Shown here one piece after another: positions 25,245 to 33,497 of a stretch of DNA of 64,000 nucleotides. Under the pieces are notes generated by a model. That model was not told the origin of the DNA. It ran no database searches and saw only the letters and a program-made list of their open reading frames with translations. Every line of letters starts with the position of its first letter. The first letter of the stretch is position 1. The translations under genes and the position numbers were made by a program. The stretch spans positions 806,001 to 870,000 of the forward strand of contig NZ_FNWQ01000001.1 of assembly GCF_900108365.1 (NCBI RefSeq), given 5' to 3'. The DNA is from Chryseobacterium culicis (GTDB taxonomy: Bacteria > Bacteroidota > Bacteroidia > Flavobacteriales > Weeksellaceae).

Positions 25245-25804
25245 TGAATCAGACGGTCGCAATCATATTACTTATTCTGCTGGGAGTAGTTATCATCAGC
25301 TTTTTGATCAATCTCTATAACAAATTGGTGATGCTTAAATTTAATGTTGATAAAGCTTACGGAAATATTGATGTAGTGCTGAAACAGCGTGCAGATGAGA
25401 TTCCCAATCTTGTCACCGTTGCCAAGCACTTTATGAACTACGAAGAAAAGCTTCTTTCCCGCCTTACGGAGCTCAGAACTTTTTACAATAACAGTACGGA
25501 TGCCGATAAAAGAACCGAGATTGCCAATGAAACCTCAAAAGCACTCTCCTCATTTTTTGCCGTTTCAGAAAACTATCCCGAACTGAAGTCTAATAATAAT
25601 TTCCTTGAACTGCAGAAAAGAATTTCCGATCTGGAGAACAAAATAGCAGACAGAAGAGAATTTTTCAATGACAGTGTAAACCTTTATAATATTGGAATTC
25701 ATGAATTTCCCAATGTGATACTGGCAAAAATGTTAGGTTATAAAGACAAAACGTTACTGGAAATTACCAACCAAGAAAAACAGTATGACGGGGTTCAGTT
25801 TTAA
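25244..25804 (+). CDS. lemA: LemA family protein
   Basis: 186 residues: one N-terminal transmembrane helix (IILLILLGVVIISFLINLY at about 7-25), then the LemA core with YNKLVMLKFNVDKAYGNIDVVLKQRADEIPNLV, a coiled-coil-prone helical stretch (LELQKRISDLENKIADRREFFNDSVNLYN) and FPNVILAKMLGY. The family has a long helical bundle facing outside the cytoplasm. It is coupled to the GIDE-like gene (1-bp overlap) and to the following 126-residue membrane protein gene (20-bp overlap), so the three are likely one membrane complex or pathway. Confidence 0.9.
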   Translation: MNQTVAIILLILLGVVIISFLINLYNKLVMLKFNVDKAYGNIDVVLKQRADEIPNLVTVAKHFMNYEEKLLSRLTELRTFYNNSTDADKRTEIANETSKALSSFFAVSENYPELKSNNNFLELQKRISDLENKIADRREFFNDSVNLYNIGIHEFPNVILAKMLGYKDKTLLEITNQEKQYDGVQF

Positions 25805-26165
25805 TACCTTTTTCGGATTAGAAGACAAAATAGCTGCTTACCCGGAAGCAACCATTTTCGGAGCGATGTTAGTACCCATTTTGCTGCTTATTCCGATAGC
25901 AGTGATAGGATGGATTTTTAGAAAACTGAAATTCAATATGTACATCATTCATGTATTGATGTATACTTTGCTTTTTACATTTATAATAGGAACACTGACC
26001 ATATTTATCCTTTTCTTTATTACCGATAAAAATGGAGTGAAACTGGCCTATTGCTGGCTTACAATACTCGTGGGAATGTTTTTTTTCAGTTTAATCAATG
26101 CCAACACGAGTACCAAAATGTTTAGTGATTGGTCTAAAATAATTAAGGAAAGACAAAATCAGTAA
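25785..26165 (+). CDS. Small membrane protein coupled to lemA
   Basis: 126 residues with three hydrophobic helices at about 23-44, 53-79 and 87-104 and a basic C-terminal tail. It overlaps the end of lemA by 20 bp, which implies translational coupling. No family recognised; it is probably an accessory membrane subunit of the GIDE-LemA module. ATG 25785 is the first available start and gives a plausible cytosolic N-terminus. Confidence 0.65.
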   Translation: MTGFSFNTFFGLEDKIAAYPEATIFGAMLVPILLLIPIAVIGWIFRKLKFNMYIIHVLMYTLLFTFIIGTLTIFILFFITDKNGVKLAYCWLTILVGMFFFSLINANTSTKMFSDWSKIIKERQNQ

Positions 26166-26182
26166 TTTTAGAAAAATATAGC

Positions 26183-26836
26183 ATGATGAAAATAGCAAGA
26201 GTGCTGATATTGATTTTTGCAGTATTGATCAATATCTGTTGTGAAAATCAATCATTTGACCTGTCATCAGTTTCCCTGGGCGATGATGCAAAGAAGTATG
26301 ATTTTGAAAACAAAGACCTATTTCTGAAAGATGCTGCAAAAACAGACATCATTCAATATTATGCTGATGAAAACAAAGGAATAACCTACGGAAATATACC
26401 CTTAGATAACACGATGGGTACAAGGATTACAGTATACAAAGGAAAAGTAGGCGCTGTAGATACTAATGCTGCCGAAAAATATGCTCTGGACTTCGTAGAA
26501 AAAATAGTAAAAAAACACGGAAATCCTACCGCCTCCATTACAGATAAAGCAACGGTAAATGCCAACCTCGCCAAACCAATTTTTGAAAAGCTTAAAAAAC
26601 TTTCACCTGAAAAAGTGTCATGGAATCAACATGAGAAAAATACTTTTATATATCCATCTTCTTTCTTTTGGGATGACGGGAGAAATTATTCCATACTAAG
26701 TATTTCTATTGAAAATGATGGGGAAATAAGAAATAAATACATTTCTGTTACTAAAGACGCTTACCGTAATAATGCCGTTTTTGGGCTGAAATATCCCACA
26801 CCACCAGCTTCTCCATGGTATAAGTATATGAATTAA
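26183..26836 (+). CDS. Exported protein or lipoprotein, immunity-like layout
   Basis: 217 residues with a hydrophobic N-terminus (VLILIFAVLINICC, Cys19/Cys20; the lipobox is weak). The mature part has GITYGNIPL, a strand ITVYKGKVGAVD, a helix with AEKYALDFVEKIVKKHGNPTAS and a strand FFWDDGRNYSILSIS. The helix-GNP-Trp order resembles the lipoprotein at 23032. The role is unknown. It follows the 126-residue membrane protein by 17 bp. Confidence 0.6.
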   Translation: MMKIARVLILIFAVLINICCENQSFDLSSVSLGDDAKKYDFENKDLFLKDAAKTDIIQYYADENKGITYGNIPLDNTMGTRITVYKGKVGAVDTNAAEKYALDFVEKIVKKHGNPTASITDKATVNANLAKPIFEKLKKLSPEKVSWNQHEKNTFIYPSSFFWDDGRNYSILSISIENDGEIRNKYISVTKDAYRNNAVFGLKYPTPPASPWYKYMN

Positions 26837-26942
26837 ATAATGGCCTTATTACAGAACAAAAACACCTAAAAAAGTACTTCCGTATACTTGAATCCATGTT
26901 TTTCTGTTTTATTATTGATAACCTGATGCTAACACTAACATT

Positions 26943-27656
26943 ATGAAAAGATTGAAATATATAATAATACCCATAATCTGCCTTGCTTTTGCTTCATGCG
27001 GTGATCAAAAAAATAAAGCGCCGGCATCTGTTGTTGAAACACAGGGGAGTACACAGACAGAACCCTTTAATCTTGCTAAAATTAAGGTAGGAGAAAATAT
27101 CAACGAAATTTTAAAATCTGCCGGAGCCACAGAAAAAGAAGCGGTACGCACCAGTGATGTTACGCTCATTGGAAATGAAAAGCTCGCTTTTTCGTCCAAA
27201 GAATTACTACACTTCAACGGAATTGATCTGGAAGGCAAAAACAATAAAAACACCAACAAAGTAATCTTACACTTCGGAAAGGTAGATGAGGAAATAGGCC
27301 CTCTCGCCAATGAAAAAGAAGACGAACTGGGAATGTATCAGCTCGATATTTATACCGAAGAAGAAAAAACCGCACTTCTGGATAACCTTAATAAAACATT
27401 GCAGAAGCCCAGCTTCGATACCATCCGTGAAGGATTTGAATCTGAAGTGAAAGACAATGAGATCATTCAGACCCATAATAAACTCAGACAGGAAGTGGCG
27501 ATATGGAGAACCAAAGATATGCTCTATTATTACTGCGAAACCAAAATAGACAACAGACCGGACGAGTACCGATGCAATCTTTTCGTATTCAAAAACAAAG
27601 AATGGAAAGACCTCCTGAAAGGATCCGGATATCCTGATCTTGATAAAATTCATTGA
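26943..27656 (+). CDS. Lipoprotein, last gene of the island
   Basis: 237 residues with signal IIIPIICLAFASC and lipidated Cys19, then a Lys/Thr-rich linker. The core has LAKIKVGENINEILKSAGA, VILHFGKVDEEIGPLANEKEDELGMYQLDIY, a helix with EEEKTALLDNLNKTL and EVAIWRTKDMLYYYCETK. It keeps the strand-helix-strand layout of the two lipoproteins before it but with little identity. No family recognised. It is followed by the bidirectional terminator at 27774-27807, which closes the plus-strand island. Confidence 0.62.
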   Translation: MKRLKYIIIPIICLAFASCGDQKNKAPASVVETQGSTQTEPFNLAKIKVGENINEILKSAGATEKEAVRTSDVTLIGNEKLAFSSKELLHFNGIDLEGKNNKNTNKVILHFGKVDEEIGPLANEKEDELGMYQLDIYTEEEKTALLDNLNKTLQKPSFDTIREGFESEVKDNEIIQTHNKLRQEVAIWRTKDMLYYYCETKIDNRPDEYRCNLFVFKNKEWKDLLKGSGYPDLDKIH

Positions 27657-27773
27657 ATAAATTAAAACATTCGCTTAGCCAAATCAGTTTGCTGATTCCT
27701 TTTTGCTCGGTAAAATAAGACGTTAGAAAAATAAATCCTTTGCGTCAAAAAAATAATAATTCTGTAAAAAAAC

Positions 27774-27807
27774 AAAAATGCCAGTCTAAAAAGACCGGCA
27801 TTTTTTT
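27774..27807. terminator. Bidirectional terminator closing the T6SS island
   Basis: AAAAATGCCAGTCT-AAAA-AGACCGGCATTTTTTT is an 11-bp stem with one A-C mismatch and T-runs on both strands. It ends the plus-strand island and the minus-strand endonuclease gene. Confidence 0.88.
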
Positions 27808-27827
27808 ATATCAAATGATTGTTCAGA

Positions 27828-29618
27828 CTATTTCACGATAAACTGCATCGTCGCCTGATCCAGTTTCAAAATATACACTCCCTGACCCAGATTTCCTGTT
27901 TTAATAGAATTTCCATTTTTGAAAGGCTGATCAATCGTCTGAAGAGTTTTTCCCTGAAGATTATAAATCTCAGCTTTCTTTACCTTCTGAAGATCTCCTT
28001 TTACAAAAATCTCCTGGTTTGTAATAGGATTGGGAGAGATTTTAAAACTATTTGAAGCTGTTTCTGCAGCTGTACTTTGAGCCATTCTTGCAGAAGAGCC
28101 GGAATAACAGGTCCATGAAAGATCATCAATAGCAACCCTGTTACTTGTTGAATTATTCACAAGACTTACCACTACGTTTCCGGAAATATTGATATTATTG
28201 ATGGTCGTTGTAGTTGCTGAAGCACTGTAAGGAATAGTACCAACGGTGGTTCCGTTTACTTTTACATCAAAAGTGCCATTAACCCCTGTAAACTTAAGCT
28301 GTGTAGTAACCGTCAGAGATCCTATACCAGTGGCAGAACTTCCTGAAGTTAAAGATCCGTTTCTTACCGTAATTGCTTTATTATTCAACGTCTGATCAGT
28401 TCTTGCATCCGTTGCCGTCCACGAAATTCCGCCACTGCTCCATGTTCTGGTGGAATAAGAAGCAATGGCTGCAGGAATCGTTTCAAAACTCTCATTTACA
28501 CAATTGGTAGCCGGAGTCGTTGTTCCGGAATTGGTAGTACCGGAAACAGAAGAACTGTTCGGAGACGAATTTCCAGCCGCATCTTTTGCAACAATATAAA
28601 AACTGTAAGTAGTAGATGGAGTAAGACCTGATATGGTTGCTGAAGTTGAGCTAACCGTGGTTTTCAGGCTTCCGTTCATATACACATTGTAAGCAGTAAC
28701 CCCTACATTATCTGTAGAAGCAGTCCATGAAAGCGAAATGCTGCCCGACGTCTTTCCAGAAATAGTAAGACCTGTTACTGTAGTCGGAGCCTGTGTATCA
28801 CTTGCCGGCTGTTGAGAACCCCAAATCAGATTCACATAATTAGGATTGTCAATAAATGGATTTCTGTTCCCCTGATAGGCATAAGAAGCATTATTTCTCT
28901 TAACCTCAGCAGAAGAAACCGGATCCTGATTATGCCATGCTAACAAAACATTCAATTCCCAAGTCTGAAGCCCCGGGAAAGTAGAACTCCCCAGCATATT
29001 TCCTGATGAAAACGAAGAAAGCTTACTCTGATAACGCGTTACAAAATAGAAAATCATACGGGCAACATCTCCTTTAAACTCATCAATCGGCTCAAAAACC
29101 GTCCCGGAATACCCTGAAGAAATTGATGTTCCAAGTTTGGATCCGTTCAGTGAAGTGAAAGAAGCACTTCCAACCTTTCCATAAGGATAATTGCTTCTCA
29201 TTCCGTTCACTTTTCCGTCTGTAGCTCTGATGAAATGAATATCTGCAACCATTGGAGAAGCTTCGCTAAAAAGACTTTGAGGAATCACATGCTCTCTGTT
29301 ATAGCAATTTCCTTCTGTAGAATATGTTCCACACTGATTAGTACCAGGAGTATATTTATAAGGATCAGTACCGGCAGGGTTTTCAGAATACATATCAAGG
29401 ATAGAACCGTCATTTTCATAATCCTTATCAATATCAGTGGTTTTATAGGCTGTCCACAAACCATTGTAACCTTTATCCTGGTGTCCGCTCGTAATAATGC
29501 TGCTTAAAGCAGTTTTTAACGCTGCACCGCTTAATCCGTTGGCAGAATTGTAGTATCCGGCAGGAGCCTGTGCATATGCAAGTCCTGTGAATAAAGAAAA
29601 TAAGATGATTTTTTTCAT
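27828..29618 (-). CDS. Secreted endonuclease I with Fn3 domain and type IX sorting signal
   Basis: 596 residues. After a signal peptide (LFSLFTGLAYAQ, cleavage near 17) comes an endonuclease I (EndA/NucM) domain to about 268, with the metal/His active site CYNREHVIPQS at 105-115 and DIHFIRATDGKVNGMRSNYPYG. A fibronectin type III module spans about 274-365 (APTTVTGLTISGKTSGSISLSW). An accessory beta domain with CVNESFETIPAAIASYSTRTW follows to about 510. The C-terminus from about 525 is a type A T9SS sorting domain (FKISPNPITNQEIF, LQGKTLQTIDQ, GVYILKLDQATMQFIVK). It would be exported by Sec, passed through the T9SS and degrade extracellular nucleic acids for nutrient or biofilm turnover. Confidence 0.93.
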   Translation of the reverse strand: MKKIILFSLFTGLAYAQAPAGYYNSANGLSGAALKTALSSIITSGHQDKGYNGLWTAYKTTDIDKDYENDGSILDMYSENPAGTDPYKYTPGTNQCGTYSTEGNCYNREHVIPQSLFSEASPMVADIHFIRATDGKVNGMRSNYPYGKVGSASFTSLNGSKLGTSISSGYSGTVFEPIDEFKGDVARMIFYFVTRYQSKLSSFSSGNMLGSSTFPGLQTWELNVLLAWHNQDPVSSAEVKRNNASYAYQGNRNPFIDNPNYVNLIWGSQQPASDTQAPTTVTGLTISGKTSGSISLSWTASTDNVGVTAYNVYMNGSLKTTVSSTSATISGLTPSTTYSFYIVAKDAAGNSSPNSSSVSGTTNSGTTTPATNCVNESFETIPAAIASYSTRTWSSGGISWTATDARTDQTLNNKAITVRNGSLTSGSSATGIGSLTVTTQLKFTGVNGTFDVKVNGTTVGTIPYSASATTTTINNINISGNVVVSLVNNSTSNRVAIDDLSWTCYSGSSARMAQSTAAETASNSFKISPNPITNQEIFVKGDLQKVKKAEIYNLQGKTLQTIDQPFKNGNSIKTGNLGQGVYILKLDQATMQFIVK

Positions 29619-30102
29619 ATTAATACAAGTTTCAACAAGAATACTACATTTTTGTGAATAAAAAATTACGGTATCGTTAATTTTGAAATGTACTGCATGT
29701 AAGAAGCTTTGGATAATGGATTTCGGGTTACAGGATTTGAAATTCGAGGTTTCGGGTTTGTGAGATACGGGTTTAAAGTTTTCGCCTTTTGGTTTTAAAT
29801 TTCAGTATTTTTAAAATTCAATAGAGGTGGGCTTTAGCCCGCCTTGTAAATTATAATTCCATTTACCCGGCTTTAGTCAAACCTTAATGAATATCCTCAT
29901 TCATAAAAACAAAAAAAGATCTGTGAAAATCTGTGCTATCCGTGGTGAATTAATTATCATATCCTATTATTCAATAGGAGTGGGCTTTAGCCCGCTTATC
30001 AAATAAATCAAAAATTATCTGTTAAATCCGCATCATCCGCAGGAACGAAACATAAAAAAGCCAGTACAAAAGTACCGGCTCATATAATGGATGACTTACA
30101 TC
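29619..30102. other. 484-bp gap with solo REP-like half-units
   Basis: No gene. It holds GGGCTTTAGCCC at 29829-29840 followed by a decayed CGGCTTTAGTC near 29870, and a second GGGCTTTAGCCC at 29982-29993. Both GGGCTTTAGCCC copies are preceded by ATTCAATAG as in the big array at 1.6-3.1 kb. A text of repeated GGGTTTCGGGTTT-like low complexity fills 29710-29790. Confidence 0.75.
30054..30080 (-). terminator. Terminator of the DUF4136 gene
   Basis: On the minus strand AGCCGGTAC-TTTT-GTACTGGCTTTTTT forms a 9-bp stem with one mismatch and a T-run, 23 bp after the DUF4136 stop. Confidence 0.85.
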
Positions 30103-30630
30103 TTATTTTCTTTGTGGCGGATAATTCTTCATAATCTCAGCCATGATTTCGGGAATCTGTCTCTGTTTCGCCTTTGGAGAATCTACAGAAATTCCGCTTC
30201 CGATACCCTGCCAAACCAATTTGTTGGTTTTTGCATCAATCAGGTCTACAATTAAAGCTCCCTCATTATAATTCGTGGTCCAGGTTCTGTTCATCCCGAC
30301 ACCCCAACCGAACGGTCCGCCCCATCCCCACATTCCGTAAGGAGAAGAAGAATTGATATCCGTAACTTTCTTATGATTAGCTTTTACATTGATAATCAGA
30401 TCCGGGTTTTCTCCGGACTGAAGACCCTTGCTCTGAAGCTGTCTGGACAGTTCATTCAGCACTCTGTCTTTATCAATATCATTCAATTTTAGATCATCAA
30501 TTCTTATTTTATACGTTTTGAAAGAATTGAAGTTGGCTGTTTCAGCATAATCTGAACGCACCTGAAAAGGACTACATGAAGTTAACCCTAAAGTAGCGGA
30601 TGCCAATAAGATAAAAATATATTTTTTCAT
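30103..30630 (-). CDS. DUF4136 lipoprotein
   Basis: 175 residues; lipoprotein signal FILLASATLGLTSC with lipidated Cys19. The body has the DUF4136 pattern: VRSDYAETANFNSFKTYKI, LNELSRQLQSKGLQSGENPDLIINV, a Gly/Trp-rich loop (YGMWGWGGPFGWGVG) and GALIVDLIDAKTNKLVWQGIGSG. Such lipoproteins are widespread in Bacteroidetes envelopes and have no known function. It appears to be a single-gene unit with its own terminator; the DUF5522 gene lies 6 bp upstream in the same direction. Confidence 0.85.
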   Translation of the reverse strand: MKKYIFILLASATLGLTSCSPFQVRSDYAETANFNSFKTYKIRIDDLKLNDIDKDRVLNELSRQLQSKGLQSGENPDLIINVKANHKKVTDINSSSPYGMWGWGGPFGWGVGMNRTWTTNYNEGALIVDLIDAKTNKLVWQGIGSGISVDSPKAKQRQIPEIMAEIMKNYPPQRK

Positions 30631-30636
30631 TTTATT

Positions 30637-30819
<183 letters not shown>

Positions 30820-30823
30820 TTAA

Positions 30824-31183
30824 ATGCTAGTCAAAAAACTTTTTATATTTGTTACTATGATAATTGTATGCCAAAAGCCCTTAAAAAAATTAAAAATTAA
30901 TGGCATTGCTCTCTTTCCCTTTATCTTCATTAGGAAACCCGAAGATAAGGAAAATAATGTATTGATCAATCACGAAAAAATCCATTTACGCCAACAATGG
31001 GAAATGCTTGTTGTTTTCTTCTATATTTTCTATGTTATTGAATATTATTACTGGGTTTTTAAACTTAAAGACGGGGATCTGGCCTACAGAAGAATTTCAT
31101 TTGAAAGGGAGGCTTACGCCAATGAACAGAATCTCAGCTATCTTAAAAATAGAAAATTCTGGAGCTTCAGGAAATATCTTTGA
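30824..31183 (+). CDS. Small HExxH membrane protein
   Basis: 119 residues if translation starts at 30824; ATG 30857 is an alternative giving 108. It has a hydrophobic start, then LINHEKIHLRQQWEML (His50, Glu51, His54), which is the zinc-protease signature HExxH followed by a conserved-looking Glu, a transmembrane helix VVFFYIFYVIEYYYWVF and an Arg-rich C-terminus (RRISFEREAYANEQ). The layout recalls the peptidase core of BlaR1/M56-like or M48-like proteins but is much shorter. Family not recognised with confidence. It is divergent from the DUF5522 gene. Confidence 0.6.
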   Translation: MLVKKLFIFVTMIIVCQKPLKKLKINGIALFPFIFIRKPEDKENNVLINHEKIHLRQQWEMLVVFFYIFYVIEYYYWVFKLKDGDLAYRRISFEREAYANEQNLSYLKNRKFWSFRKYL

Positions 31184-31389
31184 AATGATGATGATGAGCT
31201 GTGCAATTCGGGATTCGGGTTTTGAGCGTGTGGATTTGGAAGTATATTTTACCCTGGAACTCATCTGAAAAAACAAAAGCTCATGTGCAAGCATCCCTGC
31301 AGTCTGGGGTAGAAAAAAGCTTTCAGCTATCTTTAAGTAAATCTTTTCCTACTTTTGCAAACAATAAACCTCGAATAGTTAAAACTGAA

Positions 31390-32298
31390 ATGCTGTTAAA
31401 ACTTCCCGCAGAACCTGTACCCATTCAGGAAATTCCCGTTCACAACAAGATAAAACTGTTTATGAAAAGGGAAGATCAGATACATCCGATGATTTCAGGG
31501 AACAAATACTGGAAGCTGTTTTACAATATCAATCACTATCTGGAAAGAAACCCTGAGCATCCTTACATCATTACTTTTGGCGGAGCTTTTTCCAATCATA
31601 TAGCAGCAGTTTCGGCAGCAGGAAATTTGGCGGGTATCCCGACATTAGGGATTATCAGAGGTGAAGAGCTGCAGCATAAATGGAGAGATAACCCTACTTT
31701 ACTTTTTGCCAAAAGAAGCGGGATGAACCTGAAATTTGTCACCCGCGAAGAATACCGCCACAAAGAAAAACTGACAGAATTCCTTCAACAGGAGTTTCCG
31801 GACGCGTTGATAGTTCCTGAAGGAGGCACTAATGAAGAGGCTGTAGAAGGAGTGAAAATGATGCTCAACGAACAAACAAAAGATTTTGACTATCTTTGCA
31901 CTGCAGTAGGAACAGGAGGAACTATTGCAGGAATTTCAAAATTTTGTGAAGACAATCAGAAAGTTATAGGTTTTAAAGTGGTTGATGATGCTTCACTGGA
32001 AAGTAAAATTTTTGAATTAACTTTGAGACAGAATTTTAATCTAATAGATTCATGTTTTGGAGGTTACGGTAAAATAAATGATGGAAACATCCGTTTTATC
32101 AATGATTTCAAAGAGAAATATGGTATTCCTTTAGAACCGATTTATACAGGAAAAATGATGGAGAAAGTTTTTGAACTGATTGAAGAAGGGTATTTTCCTG
32201 ACAACAGCAGGATTTTGTGCTTTCACACTGGCGGACTGCAGGGAATTGAGGGAGCTAATCTGCTTTTAGAAAAACAGAATAGAAATTTAATTATATAA
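31390..32298 (+). CDS. PLP-dependent D-cysteine desulfhydrase / ACC deaminase family
   Basis: 302 residues from ATG 31390; the frame is open back to 31201, but those 63 codons have no family match and hold no conserved block. The PLP lysine is Lys39 in GNKYWKL, followed by TFGGAFSNHIAAVSAAGNLAGI, the phosphate loop TAVGTGGTIAGIS and GGLQGIEG near the C-terminus. These are the tryptophan synthase beta-superfamily marks of the DcyD/AcdS group. It could cleave D-cysteine to pyruvate, sulfide and ammonia, or deaminate 1-aminocyclopropane-1-carboxylate; the two are not separable here. Confidence 0.85.
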   Translation: MLLKLPAEPVPIQEIPVHNKIKLFMKREDQIHPMISGNKYWKLFYNINHYLERNPEHPYIITFGGAFSNHIAAVSAAGNLAGIPTLGIIRGEELQHKWRDNPTLLFAKRSGMNLKFVTREEYRHKEKLTEFLQQEFPDALIVPEGGTNEEAVEGVKMMLNEQTKDFDYLCTAVGTGGTIAGISKFCEDNQKVIGFKVVDDASLESKIFELTLRQNFNLIDSCFGGYGKINDGNIRFINDFKEKYGIPLEPIYTGKMMEKVFELIEEGYFPDNSRILCFHTGGLQGIEGANLLLEKQNRNLII

Positions 32299-32364
32299 GT
32301 AAAATTGAAAAACATGAAACACCTAGTGTTCCATCTTTCATTTTAAAACAATAAAAAATATAAG

Positions 32365-33423
32365 ATGAAAAGACTTTTCCTATCCATAAGCCTTTTAGTT
32401 TTATCAAAATTTTCTGCCCAGACTTGGGCAACCGAAGATCAGTATATTCAGAAATTTGCTAAATATGCCGTAGAAGAAATGGAAAAATATAAAATTCCGG
32501 CTTCTATTACCCTTGCCCAGGGACTATTGGAAACAGGGGGAGGACAGAGCAGGCTGGCACTGGAAGGTAAAAATCACTTCGGTATAAAATGTAAAGAAGA
32601 CTGGACCGGTAAAACAATGAAACATACCGATGATGCTCCCAATGAGTGCTTCCGTGTATATGAAGATCCAAGACAGTCTTATGAGGACCATTCCATATTT
32701 TTAGCGACCAGAAAATACTACACGAATCTATTCAAACTGGATATGAAAGATTACAAAGCATGGGCTTACGGCTTAAAAAAAGCAGGATATGCTACCAACC
32801 CACGCTACGCTTCTATTCTTATCACCAAAATTGAAAAGTACAAGCTATACGAATACGACAATACCAATTCCAATGAAGTATTGTACGCGGTTCTTAGAAT
32901 GTATCCGGATCTGAAAGACGACAGAACCTTTATGGCACAGCTGGAGCCGTCAAAAGCAGGTAGAAAAGCTAAGGAACCGGTTACCGTAGAAGTTCCTTAC
33001 AAGCAGACTTCTTATGCACAACAGCAAAAAAGAGTGGAAAGAATCAAAACAAAAGCTGAAATTCTTAACGCTATTCTGATCAAAATTCACCCTAACGACG
33101 GTCTGAAATACATTGTCATTCCTGAAGATACTGATGTGAAATTCATTGCCAGCAAATTCAAAGTTAGCGAAAGCAGGCTGATGAAATGGAATGAGCTTGA
33201 AAGTGAAACACTGAAGAAAAATGACATCATTTTCCTTGAGTCCAAAAATTCTACAGGAAATACAGCTACCTACAAAGCTGAATCCGGAGAAGATATGCAT
33301 GATATTGCACAGAAATTCGGAATCAAATTAAATAAATTATACGCTAAAAACAGAATGGATGAAGGGCAGCAGCCATCTGCAGGACAGCTTATTTATTTAA
33401 TAGACAAAAAACCAAGAAACTAA
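32365..33423 (+). CDS. Secreted N-acetylglucosaminidase with LysM repeats
   Basis: 352 residues. Signal peptide LFLSISLLVLSKFSAQ (cleavage near 19). A GH73-type glucosaminidase domain spans about 25-165: YIQKFAKYAVEEMEKYKIPASITLAQGLLETGGGQSRLA with the catalytic Glu in LETGG, NHFGIKC, FRVYEDPRQSYEDHSIFL and GYATNPRYA. Two LysM modules follow at about 250-295 and 304-347. It should cut peptidoglycan glycan strands in the periplasm for cell separation or remodelling. It follows the PLP gene by 66 bp and precedes hemL. Confidence 0.9.
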   Translation: MKRLFLSISLLVLSKFSAQTWATEDQYIQKFAKYAVEEMEKYKIPASITLAQGLLETGGGQSRLALEGKNHFGIKCKEDWTGKTMKHTDDAPNECFRVYEDPRQSYEDHSIFLATRKYYTNLFKLDMKDYKAWAYGLKKAGYATNPRYASILITKIEKYKLYEYDNTNSNEVLYAVLRMYPDLKDDRTFMAQLEPSKAGRKAKEPVTVEVPYKQTSYAQQQKRVERIKTKAEILNAILIKIHPNDGLKYIVIPEDTDVKFIASKFKVSESRLMKWNELESETLKKNDIIFLESKNSTGNTATYKAESGEDMHDIAQKFGIKLNKLYAKNRMDEGQQPSAGQLIYLIDKKPRN

Positions 33424-33448
33424 TTTAATTTTTTGTTGAGAGTTTACC

Positions 33449-33482
33449 GTTGACAGTCAAATGCCAACCCGCAGCTGTCAAC
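33449..33482. repeat. 8-bp inverted repeat just before hemL
   Basis: GTTGACAG (33449-33456) and CTGTCAAC (33475-33482) form a perfect stem with an 18-nt loop, ending 15 bp before the hemL ATG. It may be a short dispersed repeat or affect hemL translation. Confidence 0.5.
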
Positions 33483-33497
33483 AGCAACTGAGCATAT

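Noticed and set aside
31201..31389. 63-residue N-terminal extension of the PLP enzyme
   Set aside because: The open frame continues upstream but carries no conserved block; family members begin near the ATG at 31390.
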